This document shows, in pieces, positions 8,410 through 17,431 of a stretch of DNA of 64,000 nucleotides (its first letter is position 1; each line of letters starts with the position of its first letter). The DNA is taken from positions 76,715 to 140,714 of the forward strand of contig CAZYBU010000005.1 of NCBI GenBank assembly GCA_964645775.1, written 5' to 3'. Below the pieces are notes generated by a model. That model saw only the letters and a program-made list of their open reading frames with translations. It did not search any database and had not been told where the DNA came from. The translations under genes were made by a program, and so were the position numbers. The stretch comes from CAZYBU01 sp964645775. GTDB lineage: Bacteria; Spirochaetota; UBA4802; UBA5550.

Positions 8410-9393
8410 ATGGACTATCAGGAGATAGAGCGGATTTCAGAGCGTGTGAAAAAGGCCAATACCTTTGTCGCGGAAATTCGCGAGGAACTTGGACGTGTCA
8501 TTATCGGCCAGGAAGAACTCATCCTGCGTGTTGTAATAACCTTTCTCTCCAGGGGGCATATTCTCCTTGAGGGCCTTCCCGGCCTGGCCAAAACGCTCAC
8601 AGTCAGGGCCTTCGCCCGGGTACTGGACACATCCTTCCAGAGGATCCAGTTCACTCCGGACCTTCTTCCCGCGGATCTGATCGGGACCCGCATCTACAAT
8701 CCGAAGGACCTTGACTTCTTCACAAGAAAAGGCCCCATGTTTACGAACATCCTCCTGGCGGACGAGATCAACCGTGCTCCGGCCAAGGTCCAGTCCGCGC
8801 TGCTTCAGTCCATGGAGGAGAGAGAGGTCACCATCGGTGACGACACCTTCAAGCTGCCGGAACCGTTCATGGTCCTGGCCACGGAGAATCCCATTGAACA
8901 GGAAGGAACCTATCCCCTTCCCGAGGCTCAACTCGACAGGTTCTTCATGAAGGTCCTTGTGGATTATCCCACTCCCGGGGAAGAGAAGCGAATCCTTACC
9001 GGTTTTGAGAATATTGATGTGGAACGCCTCAATAGAATTATCGACCCGGCCGCCGTTCTTGAAAAGACTCTCCTGGTGGATGAGATATATTTGGATGATA
9101 AACTGGTAGATTACATCGTTGACCTGGTGGGTCAGACTCGCCGCCCGAAGGATGAAAACCTGGCCCGTTATATCGAGTTCGGTGGGAGTCCCAGAGCATC
9201 CATCAACCTGATGAAGGCTTCCCGGTGCCTGGCTTTTATCAGGGGCCGGGGATTTGTTACCCCGGACGATATCAAGGAGATCGGAAAGGATATCCTGCGT
9301 CACAGGATTATACTCTCCTACGAGGCGGAGGCGGACGGCTACAGCGCCGATGACGTGATCGATAAGCTCTTCGACACCGTGGAGGTCCCGTAA
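8410..9393 (+). CDS. moxR: MoxR-family AAA+ ATPase
   Basis: Chaperone-like AAA+ ATPase that in Bat operons is thought to remodel or activate the VWA-domain proteins encoded next to it. 327 residues, normal length. Seen: Walker A GLPGLAKT, Walker B LLADEINRAPAKVQSALLQ, sensor ATENPIEQEGTYPLPEAQ, the arginine region LDRFFMKV, and the lid with FGGSPRASINLMKASR. First gene of a run of seven whose ORFs are separated by one base or overlap, so it is one operon. ATG at 8410 follows a weak AGGGAG site. Confidence 0.95.
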   Translation: MDYQEIERISERVKKANTFVAEIREELGRVIIGQEELILRVVITFLSRGHILLEGLPGLAKTLTVRAFARVLDTSFQRIQFTPDLLPADLIGTRIYNPKDLDFFTRKGPMFTNILLADEINRAPAKVQSALLQSMEEREVTIGDDTFKLPEPFMVLATENPIEQEGTYPLPEAQLDRFFMKVLVDYPTPGEEKRILTGFENIDVERLNRIIDPAAVLEKTLLVDEIYLDDKLVDYIVDLVGQTRRPKDENLARYIEFGGSPRASINLMKASRCLAFIRGRGFVTPDDIKEIGKDILRHRIILSYEAEADGYSADDVIDKLFDTVEVP

Positions 9394-9394
9394 G

Positions 9395-10237
9395 TTGGAG
9401 TCCCGGGAAGTAAGCCTCCTCCGGAAGATAAGGCTGACCACCAGCCGGAAGATCAATTCCCTCCTCGTGGGGGAGTACCATTCCGCCTTCCGCGGCTTTG
9501 GACTCAGTTTCGACAGCGTGCGTGAGTACCAGTACGGCGATGATGTACGGAACATAGACTGGAACGTATCGGCCCGGATGAACCATCTCTTCGTGAAGGA
9601 ATACATCGAGGAGAGGGAGCTTTCCATTGTACTGATGATCGATATGTCCGGTTCCACGGACTTCGGAAGCCGCTCCCGGACCAAGGCGGACGTTATCCTT
9701 GAGACCGTGACTCTGCTTCTCTACCTGGCCCAGATGAACAACGACAGAATCAGCGTTGCCCTTTTTGCAGAAACCGTTGAGGCCTTCTTCCAGCCGCGGA
9801 AGGGCCGCAAATTCATCCTCAAGGTACTGGACGAGATACTGGCCTTCCGTCCGAAGAGCAGGCGGACATCCATAACCTCGGCCGTGGAGTTCGTCTCCAG
9901 GGTAATGAAAAAGCGAAGCGTAATACTTCTATTTTCTGATTTTTTGGATGAGGATCCGGCTCTCTTTACGAGGATGAAACTCCTCGGCAGAAGGCATGAC
10001 CTGATCCCTGTTCAGGTCCAGGACCCCATGGAGGAGAAGATGTCCTTTTACGGATTGACGGAATTCGTAGACCTGGAGACCGGTGAGTCGACTCTGAGGG
10101 AGGTGGATCCCCGTCCCCTGAATCTTCCCCTCCTGGCAGGCTTTAACACCCTTTCCCTCTCCACGGATCGGCCGGTGGAGCAGGACCTCTTGAAGTTCTT
10201 TGAGAAACGGAACAGGATGCAGCGGCGTCATGGTTGA
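9395..10237 (+). CDS. DUF58 protein with VWA-like fold
   Basis: Cytoplasmic 280-residue DUF58 protein, the usual partner of MoxR. Seen: the DUF58 signature FDSVREYQYGDDVRNIDWN followed by HLFVKEYIEERE, then a von Willebrand A-like domain opening LMIDMSGSTDFG (metal-site DxSxS form) and ending with ILLFSDFLDED. It probably binds the MoxR ATPase and the downstream Bat proteins. The start is TTG one base after the moxR stop with GGAGG upstream; there is no better candidate. It overlaps the following gene by eight bases. Confidence 0.92.
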   Translation: MESREVSLLRKIRLTTSRKINSLLVGEYHSAFRGFGLSFDSVREYQYGDDVRNIDWNVSARMNHLFVKEYIEERELSIVLMIDMSGSTDFGSRSRTKADVILETVTLLLYLAQMNNDRISVALFAETVEAFFQPRKGRKFILKVLDEILAFRPKSRRTSITSAVEFVSRVMKKRSVILLFSDFLDEDPALFTRMKLLGRRHDLIPVQVQDPMEEKMSFYGLTEFVDLETGESTLREVDPRPLNLPLLAGFNTLSLSTDRPVEQDLLKFFEKRNRMQRRHG

Positions 10238-11171
10238 GATGATCAGAAAAACGGGCCTCTTTCTCCTTCTGCTCCTTCTGATGCCCGCGGCAGGGTATCC
10301 TGCCCCTGAACCGCCCCTTGAGGTAAAACTGGATAAACAGGAAACAACCGTGGGTGAGCCGCTCAGGTGCCGTCTCATTCTCGAAAATGGCATAGCCGAT
10401 GAGTTCAGATTCGATTACGGAGAGAAAAGGGTCCACTATCCGGACGAGCACCTGGATGATTCGGACCCGGCCCGACACCTCCCCCTTTACGAGATCTCGG
10501 AGGTAAACCATGACAGCGATAAAGGAATAGTTATCATTGAGGTCCGTTTCTTTCGTCCCGGCACCTGGTCCTTTCCACTGCCGGTGATGACCCTCCGGGG
10601 CGACTCCCTGGAACTGGAGGAACCTTCCCTCACGGTAAAGAGTGTGAACCGGAAGGGAGAGTTCGCGGACATTGAGCCTTCCATGGAACTTTCCGGCAAC
10701 TACACGAGGCTCATTCTTCTTGTTATCGCAATCATGGTTATCCTGGCCCTGACAGTCTTCCTGGTCTACTGGGTACGAAAGAAAAGGAAAGAGAAGAAAG
10801 AGCCTGCCGTGCCCCCCTTCCGGCGTTTTCAGGAGGATGTGGAACGTATCGCTCCGGAAAGACTTATTGAGAATGATGACGTGGAAAAATATGCCGTGGC
10901 TCTCTCTACCGCCTTCCGACGGTATGTATCGGCCCTGGGGAGTATCGACGCCATGGAACTTACCACCGACGAACTGGAACTACGACTCCAGGACCCGGAA
11001 GGACGTTTTATTTCACCCCGTTACCGGGAGCAGATCATCCGGGAGATGCGCCTCTGGGACCTGGCAAAATTCGCGGAATTCACACCTGACCGGGAGGCCC
11101 TGCAGGAGAACCTGAGAAATATCCTGCGGCTGGCCAGGAACATAAACCGGGAGGATAGTCTCCTTGACTGA
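10230..11171 (+). CDS. Bat-operon membrane protein, single TM with helical cytoplasmic tail
   Basis: 313 residues: signal peptide (KTGLFLLLLLLMPAAGYPA), an extracytoplasmic beta-rich domain of about 150 residues (EVKLDKQETTVGEPLRCRL is typical of an Ig-like start), one membrane helix near residues 165-190 (LILLVIAIMVILALTVFLVY), and a cytoplasmic helical domain. The layout matches the DUF4381-type protein that sits between DUF58 and BatA in many Bat operons. ATG at 10230 overlaps the DUF58 stop; an ATG three codons later is equally possible. Function is inferred from layout and position. Confidence 0.8.
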   Translation: MVEMIRKTGLFLLLLLLMPAAGYPAPEPPLEVKLDKQETTVGEPLRCRLILENGIADEFRFDYGEKRVHYPDEHLDDSDPARHLPLYEISEVNHDSDKGIVIIEVRFFRPGTWSFPLPVMTLRGDSLELEEPSLTVKSVNRKGEFADIEPSMELSGNYTRLILLVIAIMVILALTVFLVYWVRKKRKEKKEPAVPPFRRFQEDVERIAPERLIENDDVEKYAVALSTAFRRYVSALGSIDAMELTTDELELRLQDPEGRFISPRYREQIIREMRLWDLAKFAEFTPDREALQENLRNILRLARNINREDSLLD

Positions 11172-12159
11172 GCAGTTTACGGTACAGTACCCTGAGGTCC
11201 TGTGGGCCTTCCTTCCCCTGGCCCTTTTGACGGGAGTCTATATCTGGAGGAAGATATACGGACGTGAGAGCGGGGTGGCCCTTCCTTCCCGGCGGCTGGT
11301 GACCTCCGGCCATTCCTGGAGGACCCGGACCTACAGGTATCTTCCCATTCTTCGCCTGACGGCGGTTGTCCTTATCGTCGTGGCCCTGGCTCGTCCCGGA
11401 AAGGGAATCACCTATTCCAGTATCCGTCATATGGGGATCGACATTTTTATTACGCTGGACGTATCCGGCTCCATGAAAGGAGAGGACTTTCAGCCGAAAA
11501 ACCGTCTCACCGTGGCGAAAGACGTTATCATGGACTTTATTGACCAAAGGGAGAGCGACCGGATCGGCATGGTCATCTTCGCGGGGGACGCCTATCTTCA
11601 GGCCCCACTGACCATAGAACATGACATGGTCCAGACAATACTGGATGAAATCGACTTCGACAGCGTATCGGTGGACGGGACGGCCATTGGTGACGCCGTG
11701 GCCCTGGCCGCTTCCCGCATGATGGAGGACGAAAAGCGGAGCCGGGTCATCCTCCTTGTCACGGATGGCATGCACAACCGGGGTACCGTGGACCCTGAGA
11801 CCGCGGCCCGGGCCTGCAAAGAGAAGGATATCCGTATCTACAGCGTGGGGATAGGGAAGGAAGGCAGGGTGCCCATGCCAGGAAGCGGACTTTTCGGACG
11901 GCCCTACCTGGTAAATCACTTCGACGCGACGGTCCTTGAAAAGATATCGGAGATGACGGGAGGCAGGTTTTACCGGGCCGAGACGGGGGGCGTTCTCCGT
12001 GAAAAGATTCAGGAGATTGACCGTCTGGAGAAGAGCGAGATCCGGGTCCGGCAGTACCATGAATTTCATGACCGGTTCCAGGTGTTCCTCCTGGCAGCCG
12101 CGGCCCTTTTCGCCCTGGAAATATTACTCCGATCCCTTGTCTACAGGAAGGTCCCATGA
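11164..12159 (+). CDS. batA: BatA: membrane-anchored VWA-domain protein
   Basis: 331 residues with N-terminal membrane helices (residues 12-29 and about 58-76), a von Willebrand factor A domain, and a C-terminal membrane helix (VFLLAAAALFALEILL). The metal-ion-dependent adhesion site is intact: ITLDVSGSMKGED (DxSxS), a Thr in VDGTAIGDA, and LLVTDGMHNRG. Bat proteins are linked to aerotolerance in Bacteroides and to stress tolerance elsewhere, although a Leptospira knockout showed little effect; the precise role is unsettled. The TTG start at 11164 overlaps the preceding stop and has GGAGG upstream. Confidence 0.93.
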   Translation: MTEQFTVQYPEVLWAFLPLALLTGVYIWRKIYGRESGVALPSRRLVTSGHSWRTRTYRYLPILRLTAVVLIVVALARPGKGITYSSIRHMGIDIFITLDVSGSMKGEDFQPKNRLTVAKDVIMDFIDQRESDRIGMVIFAGDAYLQAPLTIEHDMVQTILDEIDFDSVSVDGTAIGDAVALAASRMMEDEKRSRVILLVTDGMHNRGTVDPETAARACKEKDIRIYSVGIGKEGRVPMPGSGLFGRPYLVNHFDATVLEKISEMTGGRFYRAETGGVLREKIQEIDRLEKSEIRVRQYHEFHDRFQVFLLAAAALFALEILLRSLVYRKVP

Positions 12160-13214
12160 TTGGATTCGCCAACAGCCATTACATGATACCTGTTGTCTCC
12201 GGGGCCGTCTTCCTGGTCCTTGTCTACCTGACCTATATACTCTGGAAAGGACACATTCTAAGGACACTCTCATCCAGGGGAGCGAACCCGGAGAGACTGC
12301 TGAGGGGTTCGCTTTTGGCGCGACGGGTGAAACCGGTGTTAATCATTCTGGCAATTGTTCTTTTCGCCCTTACCCTGCTCCGTCCCCAGTGGGGTGAGCG
12401 TTCCCGGGAGGTGGCTTCCGAGGGGACCGATGTTCTCATCCTGCTGGACGTCAGCCGCAGCATGCTTGCCCGGGACGTGGAACCCTCGCGCCTGGAGAGG
12501 AGCAAGAGCGCCATCCGGTGGATTGCCCGCTCCCTGAAGGGCGACCGGATCGGGATGATCCTCTTCGCGGGTGACGCCTTCCTGCAATGTCCCCTCACCC
12601 AAGACATCGGCGCCTTCATGATGTTTTTGGACGCGGCCGGTCCCGACGCCCTGTCGCGCCAGGGAACATCCATCGGAAGGGCGCTGGACCAGGCGCAGAA
12701 GGTATTCCGGAAGAAAAGAATGACCTCGCGGATGCTGGTTCTCATTACCGACGGGGAGGACCACGAGGGCGCCCTCATGGAACAGGCCCGGCGGTTTCGG
12801 GAGATGGACGTGTCGATCTATACCGTGGGAGTCGGCCGTACAGGGGGAAGCGGGATACCGGTGAGCGACACCACGGACGCCCCCGATCTTTTCGTGAAGG
12901 ACAAAACGGGACGTTCCGTAAGGACGCGGAAGAATGAATCACTGCTGAAAAAGATCGCGGCCGTTACCCGGGGTTCCTACCTGGACATTAGCCGGGACCT
13001 TTCAGACCTGAAATTTTTACTTGAGATTATCGAGGACCAGCAGACCAGGGAGTACGACTCCCGCATGGTAAGCGAGCCGAAGGAACGTTTTTATTTCCCG
13101 GCCGCTCTGCTGCTCCTGGTCCTTGTCATCGAGGCGGCCCTTCCGGAGCGCCCCCTCCCTGCCAGGGTTCCCGGACGGGAAAAAAGAAAACAGAGGCAGG
13201 AGAAGGTTTCATGA
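12156..13214 (+). CDS. batB: BatB: membrane-anchored VWA-domain protein
   Basis: Second VWA protein of the operon, 352 residues, with the same plan as BatA: N-terminal membrane helices (residues 10-29 and about 58-75), a VWA domain and a C-terminal helix (FYFPAALLLLVLVIEAAL). MIDAS residues are seen in LLDVSRSMLARD, RQGTSIGRA and LITDGEDHEG. The SRS form in place of SGS keeps the DxSxS spacing. It contains the conserved FAGDAFLQCPLT just after the first motif, also present in BatA as FAGDAYLQAPLT, which shows that the two arose by duplication. ATG overlaps the batA stop by four bases. Confidence 0.93.
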   Translation: MIGFANSHYMIPVVSGAVFLVLVYLTYILWKGHILRTLSSRGANPERLLRGSLLARRVKPVLIILAIVLFALTLLRPQWGERSREVASEGTDVLILLDVSRSMLARDVEPSRLERSKSAIRWIARSLKGDRIGMILFAGDAFLQCPLTQDIGAFMMFLDAAGPDALSRQGTSIGRALDQAQKVFRKKRMTSRMLVLITDGEDHEGALMEQARRFREMDVSIYTVGVGRTGGSGIPVSDTTDAPDLFVKDKTGRSVRTRKNESLLKKIAAVTRGSYLDISRDLSDLKFLLEIIEDQQTREYDSRMVSEPKERFYFPAALLLLVLVIEAALPERPLPARVPGREKRKQRQEKVS

Positions 13215-13912
13215 CGGTAAGGAGAGAAAGCTTTCGTCTCATGGTGGCTGTCCTTATGGTCCTTCTGGTCCTGCCGGCCTGGCTTGATCCCTTTCGGGAC
13301 GCGGTGAGCCGCGGGAACGACCTTGTCCGGAAGGGAGACTTTGAGGAGGCCCGGGAGGCCTACGACAGGGCGGAGCGGTACGCTCCCCATGAAGAGGCGA
13401 AGAAAAAACTGGCGTTCAACCGGGGAAACCTTGAGTACCGGGCCGGCCGCTTTGACGAGGCCTCCGCGTGGTACAGGAAGGCCCTGGAGAGCCGGAACGA
13501 GGATGTGAAGAAAAAGGCCTTCTTTAACCTGGGAAACGCCCGGGTGAAGGCAAATGACTACCGGGAGGCCATACAATCCTACCGGAACGCCCTTACCATG
13601 GACCCGGCATACATGCCGGCCAAGAAAAATCTTGAATACCTGATGAAAAAACAGCAGCAGAAAAATCAGAAGAACAATCAGGACAAACAGAAGGGGAACA
13701 GTCGGGAAAATGATTCGGGCAGCCGGGGAGAGAAGCCACAGGATCAAAATGACAATTCCCGCCAGGACCGGCAGAACAGGGATTTACGGGACTCCAGCCG
13801 GTCACTCTCCCGGGAGCAGCTTCAGAAGCTCCTTAAATCAATGAAGGATAAACCTGTGCGAAGAATGAAAGGAGATGGTGGTGGCGATGAAGAGCCGGAA
13901 AAGAACTGGTAG
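13211..13912 (+). CDS. batC: BatC: exported TPR protein
   Basis: 233 residues with an N-terminal hydrophobic export segment (LMVAVLMVLLVLPAWL), then about three tetratricopeptide repeats (residues 35-140; for example RKGDFEEAREAYDRAERYAP and ANDYREAIQSYRNALTMDPA) and a very polar Gln/Asn/Lys/Arg-rich tail. TPRs are protein-binding scaffolds, here presumably for the BatA/BatB VWA domains. The tail ends with EQLQKLLKSM, a short conserved helix in BatC proteins. ATG overlaps the batB stop by four bases. Confidence 0.9.
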   Translation: MTVRRESFRLMVAVLMVLLVLPAWLDPFRDAVSRGNDLVRKGDFEEAREAYDRAERYAPHEEAKKKLAFNRGNLEYRAGRFDEASAWYRKALESRNEDVKKKAFFNLGNARVKANDYREAIQSYRNALTMDPAYMPAKKNLEYLMKKQQQKNQKNNQDKQKGNSRENDSGSRGEKPQDQNDNSRQDRQNRDLRDSSRSLSREQLQKLLKSMKDKPVRRMKGDGGGDEEPEKNW

Positions 13913-15572
13913 TCTGATAGTTATCGGTATCCTGCTTCTAGCCCCGGTGATACTTCCGGCGGCGGAGGATGGGAGAAAGGTTTCGGCGAGTCTTACTGCC
14001 ACTACCATCGGCCTCGGCCAGCAGACCATTTTAAAGGTCAGCATCGAGGCCGCACAGTCCGTAAAACCGGTAGCCGTGCCTTCGGTCCGTGGTCTAAAGC
14101 TGGACTACACCGGAAGGGAACAGTCTTTCCGCATGGTAAACGGGAAGGTCTGGAGAGGGATGGTCCTCCACTTTACCGTCAGTCCCCGGGAAGCCGGGAA
14201 TTATTATATACCCGGCCTGACCTTCCAGGTAGACGGAGAGGAGGTGAAGTCCAATCCCGTTAAGCTTACCGTGCAGAAGGATCCGGTCCAGAGTCAGCAG
14301 GGTCCATCCGGCATGCCGGGCCCTTTCGGCATGAATAATCCCTTCTCTTCCCGGAAACCGGAACCGGTTACGGTCCGGCCTGTGCTGGAGGTCCATTCCG
14401 AAACGACCCGTATCGGCCAGCCGGTCCTTCTCAGGTATTATCTTCAGGTATCCCGGGGGACCAGTTTTGAAGTTGCCGGTATCGATGAACAGCCGGAGGT
14501 AAAAGATTTCATCTTAAAAAGAATCGAGGAGGAGCTGCCGGAAAAAGAGGTGCCGCAAAGCGATATGAAACGGGTCCATGTCATGACCTTTGCTCTGGTT
14601 CCCACGGCTACCGGGACCCGCAGGGTCAGGGGAGGATCGATCGTTCTGGTCCAGGGAACGGCCTTCGGTTTCTCCCGGAGACAGAAGGTCTCCTTTCCCC
14701 CTACCGTGATCACGGTTCTGTCTTTGCCGGTGGATGGAAGACCCGATGGGTACCAGGGAGACGTCGGTACCTTCACCATGAAACTGGATAAGGATAAAAT
14801 TGAGGTGGAGGCCTTTCAGGAAAAAACTCTGCATGTAACGGTAAAAGGTAAAGGTAATCTGATCACTCTGACGGAACCGGTCGTTAAGAACCTGTGTGAG
14901 GGAATTGTACTGGAGCCAGCCACTGGAGACGCGGAACTTTCCGTGGAGGAAGACCGTCTCGCCGGCAGCAGGACCTTCGAATTCCGGGTCCTGGGAAGAG
15001 AAGATACCAGATGCCGGGACGTCACTTTTGAGCTGCCTGTGTATGATCCCGCGGAGAAAAATTATTCTCTCCTGGCGGCCGGTCCCCTTGACCTGACTAT
15101 TACTCCGGCCCGGGAGGGGGAACGAAAAGAGAGGATTGATAAAGAGGACGGCGCCGGCAAGAAGGGAGCGGCGCCCTGGATGATCGCTTTGCCCATCCTC
15201 TTTGCTCTGGCTGTGGCGGGGGGCATTTTTCTTTTGATACGGGACAGGAGGCGCATGAAGGAAGCCGGGACTCATGGACAGGGGAAAAGACCGGCTCCGG
15301 GTGAAAGGAGACTCGATCCGGATGAGGTCCTGCGGGAATGCGCCGTTGCCGCCATGGAAGGAGAAAACGAGGAGTTTCTGAGAACGGCCGGAAAGCTTGT
15401 AAATTATCTGAGAGATCGAACAGGCCGTTCAGACGCGGAACTGGAGGAGATAGCTGAAGAGCTTAACCGTTTCCGCTTCGCAGGTTTACGAAATGGGGAG
15501 GAAGGTGAACGGGAGTTTATGGAACGGATCTATCGGGGGCTGAAGGAAAAGATTACTGTTTTAAAGAAGTGA
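13887..15572 (+). CDS. batD: BatD-family oxygen-tolerance protein
   Basis: About 561 residues: signal peptide, a large extracytoplasmic beta-sandwich region (BatD family; SASLTATTIGLGQQTILKVS at its start), a Pro/Met/Gly-rich spacer (SQQGPSGMPGPFGMNNPFS), more beta domains, a membrane helix near residue 435 (WMIALPILFALAVAGGIFLL) and a 110-residue cytoplasmic tail. It is the last gene of the Bat operon; I see no BatE. The start is uncertain: GGAG precedes a run ATG-GTG-GTG-GCG-ATG, and I use the last ATG. It overlaps batC by 26 bases and the convergent gene by 20 bases. Confidence 0.9.
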   Translation: MKSRKRTGSLIVIGILLLAPVILPAAEDGRKVSASLTATTIGLGQQTILKVSIEAAQSVKPVAVPSVRGLKLDYTGREQSFRMVNGKVWRGMVLHFTVSPREAGNYYIPGLTFQVDGEEVKSNPVKLTVQKDPVQSQQGPSGMPGPFGMNNPFSSRKPEPVTVRPVLEVHSETTRIGQPVLLRYYLQVSRGTSFEVAGIDEQPEVKDFILKRIEEELPEKEVPQSDMKRVHVMTFALVPTATGTRRVRGGSIVLVQGTAFGFSRRQKVSFPPTVITVLSLPVDGRPDGYQGDVGTFTMKLDKDKIEVEAFQEKTLHVTVKGKGNLITLTEPVVKNLCEGIVLEPATGDAELSVEEDRLAGSRTFEFRVLGREDTRCRDVTFELPVYDPAEKNYSLLAAGPLDLTITPAREGERKERIDKEDGAGKKGAAPWMIALPILFALAVAGGIFLLIRDRRRMKEAGTHGQGKRPAPGERRLDPDEVLRECAVAAMEGENEEFLRTAGKLVNYLRDRTGRSDAELEEIAEELNRFRFAGLRNGEEGEREFMERIYRGLKEKITVLKK

Positions 15573-16398
15573 GTTCTTTCTTCATGTCGCTGAAACGGTC
15601 CCTGTAGATAGAATATATCTCCTGGTTCGTGAGAAATTTCTGCTTTCCTTCTATCATTACGACTTTCTTGCTGGTGTTGCTTTTTTTCAGTATGAGGTAG
15701 ACGGCCTCCAGGAGGGCCAGCGCCTGGGTCCCCAGGATGGTCAGGTCCCAGTATGTATAACCGGGATATCCGAAACCGGCCAGTCCTTCTTTTTCCAGTA
15801 TGGCCCCTTCCGTTCCCGGTTTCCCTGTATGGATGTTCCGTTCATGGTGAAAATCGAGCATAAAGTAATAGGTAGGTTTCATCCATGATCGAAGTTCTGA
15901 AATGGACCAGTAAAAACCTTCGACCTTCTTCAGGGCGCTGTTTTCTCCTTCTTCATCGATGAAATCGTCCTTCAGCCGATGCACATTATCTATTTGTGTG
16001 ACAATGGTACTGTCCCGGGGGAAGTAATTCTGAAAAAGTATCCGGTTATTGTCGATAAGCTCAAACCTTTCCTGGTAGATGATGTTTCGGTTCAGGAAGT
16101 TCTTCCAGACACTGGATAGCCACCTGAGGACTTCTGCTGTCAGTTCAATCTTTTTCCTTGTTTTCAGGTTATATAAGACATTGGAGATGTAAAAGAGGAC
16201 GTAGTTGCCTCCATGGGATGCCAGGTGTTCTTCCAGGACCTGAAGGCTTTCATTATCCGACATGATTTCATCGATATACTGGACGGCCTGCCTGACATTG
16301 TTTACGGGATGTGTTTTAAACTCCAGGGCGTCCATGAGAGCGGCCCCGATATTTTCGAGCATTTGGCTGATCCAGTTCCGATCCATCCTCAGACACAC
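15553..16398 (-). CDS. Conserved-looking protein of unknown function
   Basis: 281 residues, soluble, without signal peptide or membrane helix. Features seen: HGGNYVLFYISNVLYNLKTR, YYFMLDFHHERNIHTG, and an aromatic FGYPGYTYWDLTILGTQAL; rich in Tyr, Trp and charged residues. I recognise no family or catalytic motif. GTG at 16398 is used because AAAGGA sits four bases upstream; ATG four codons on is the alternative. It converges on batD, the two frames overlapping by 20 bases, so transcripts from the two sides would overlap. Confidence 0.7.
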   Translation of the reverse strand: MCLRMDRNWISQMLENIGAALMDALEFKTHPVNNVRQAVQYIDEIMSDNESLQVLEEHLASHGGNYVLFYISNVLYNLKTRKKIELTAEVLRWLSSVWKNFLNRNIIYQERFELIDNNRILFQNYFPRDSTIVTQIDNVHRLKDDFIDEEGENSALKKVEGFYWSISELRSWMKPTYYFMLDFHHERNIHTGKPGTEGAILEKEGLAGFGYPGYTYWDLTILGTQALALLEAVYLILKKSNTSKKVVMIEGKQKFLTNQEIYSIYRDRFSDMKKELTSLKQ

Positions 16399-16466
16399 TC
16401 TATCCTTTGAAGTATTCAGAGAGTGAAACAGGGTCTTCTTACAGTCAAGAATAAATGAATCGTACC

Positions 16467-16495
16467 TTGACGAGTGTGGAAAAAGACTTTACCAT
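16467..16495 (+). promoter_or_regulatory. Putative sigma-70 promoter for yqeY-like gene
   Basis: TTGACG, 17-base spacer, TACCAT, placing a start near 16502 and a leader of about 50 bases before the gene. The -35 matches five of six consensus bases and the -10 four of six. Confidence 0.5.
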
Positions 16496-16550
16496 GAAGG
16501 CATAGACATTCATACTACGGGACCAATATCTCTTTAATAAGGAGAGTGCC

Positions 16551-16976
16551 ATGCTTATTGATGATATAGCAAAGGACCGGATGAAATACCGGCGAGAGAA
16601 CGGCAGGGAAGTGGAATATAACCTCCTGACCAGTCTCTATTCTGACCTGATGCTTGAACAGAAGGAGAACGGTGAAGAGAAACTTTCGGATGAGAAGGTT
16701 CTTAATGTCCTTAATCGTTATAAAAAGAATATCGAAGAGAATCTCAAGCTGCTCAGTGATGGATTCAGTCAGACGGAGATGAAGAAGGAACTGGATTGTA
16801 TTCTGGGGTATCTCCCCCGTCAGCTTACCACGGAAGAACTTACCGGAATCATACAGGCAGCCCGGGACGAGGGGATGAATTCAATAGGACAGGTAATGGG
16901 TATGCTGAAGGAACAGTATAATGGACAGTACAATCCGAAAGAGGCTTCGATTATAGCGAAGGAGCTTCTCGATTAA
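16551..16976 (+). CDS. yqeY: GatB/YqeY-domain protein
   Basis: 141-residue all-helical protein of the YqeY family, which resembles the tail domain of the tRNA amidotransferase subunit GatB; probably binds tRNA or its synthases, exact role unknown. Seen: RENGREVEYNLLTSLYSDL early, the middle ILGYLPRQLTTEEL that is diagnostic for the family, and a C-terminal SIGQVMGMLKEQYNGQYNPK. Normal length. GGAG sits seven bases before ATG. Its stop is 50 bases from the convergent 5S rRNA gene, with a shared hairpin between them. Confidence 0.9.
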   Translation: MLIDDIAKDRMKYRRENGREVEYNLLTSLYSDLMLEQKENGEEKLSDEKVLNVLNRYKKNIEENLKLLSDGFSQTEMKKELDCILGYLPRQLTTEELTGIIQAARDEGMNSIGQVMGMLKEQYNGQYNPKEASIIAKELLD

Positions 16977-16982
16977 TGGATA

Positions 16983-17012
16983 AATAAAAAGGGCGGGGTG
17001 TTAACCCCGCCC
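16983..17012 (-). terminator. Rho-independent terminator of the 5S rRNA gene
   Basis: Stem GGGCGGGG / CCCCGCCC with a 6-base loop. On the minus strand it is followed by CCCTTTTTATTTA, a classic T run, 14 bases past the 5S 3' end. The same hairpin could also stop yqeY transcription from the other side, where no T run follows. Confidence 0.9.
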
Positions 17013-17025
17013 GGTATAATACCAA

Positions 17026-17141
<116 letters not shown>

Positions 17142-17148
17142 AGGAACC

Positions 17149-17176
17149 ATTAAGACCGGAGCGTAAATTCTGTCAA
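17149..17176 (-). promoter_or_regulatory. Promoter of the 5S rRNA gene
   Basis: On the minus strand: TTGACA (17176-17171), 16-base spacer, CTTAAT (17154-17149). A start seven or eight bases downstream falls at 17141-17142, the first base of the 5S gene, so the RNA could be made without 5' processing. Confidence 0.7.
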
Positions 17177-17241
17177 GAAAAATGATGCGGACCTGTTTTT
17201 TTTATTTAAAATCAGTTATTCTTTCTAAGATCATTTACGTG

Positions 17242-17290
17242 TAAACTGATCCTGCCCTCTACGGCGGTGAGAATAGTAGAGTTTTTATGG
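17242..17290. repeat. Decayed palindromic intergenic element, copy B
   Basis: Contains CTCTAC / GTAGAG pairing around a CGGCGGTGAG core and the 12-mer ATAGTAGAGTTT at 17273, identical to one at 41124. The GC core (CGGCGGTGA) also recurs in the tandem repeat at 2690. It lies in the 290 bp gap between the 5S promoter and the HD-GYP gene. One arm is degenerate. Confidence 0.45.
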
Positions 17291-17354
17291 TCAATAATGG
17301 TAAGGAATAAATACTGATTTAAAACTATCCGGAGTATGTCTGTTCCGGGTGATT

Positions 17355-17383
17355 TTGACAGGTCTGTAAGCGGATTTTAATCT
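17355..17383 (+). promoter_or_regulatory. Sigma-70 promoter for GAF/HD-GYP gene
   Basis: TTGACA, 17-base spacer, TAATCT: a consensus -35 with a good -10, about 40 bases before the likely transcript start and 49 bases before the ATG at 17432. Confidence 0.65.
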
Positions 17384-17431
17384 CTTGAAAAAGGAATTGA
17401 CTGGGATAGAAAAATCATACCAAAAGATACC

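Noticed and set aside
8437..9684. 415-codon open frame opposite moxR/DUF58
   Set aside because: It mirrors two strongly conserved genes on the plus strand, and its product has no recognisable domain; the codon bias belongs to the plus strand.
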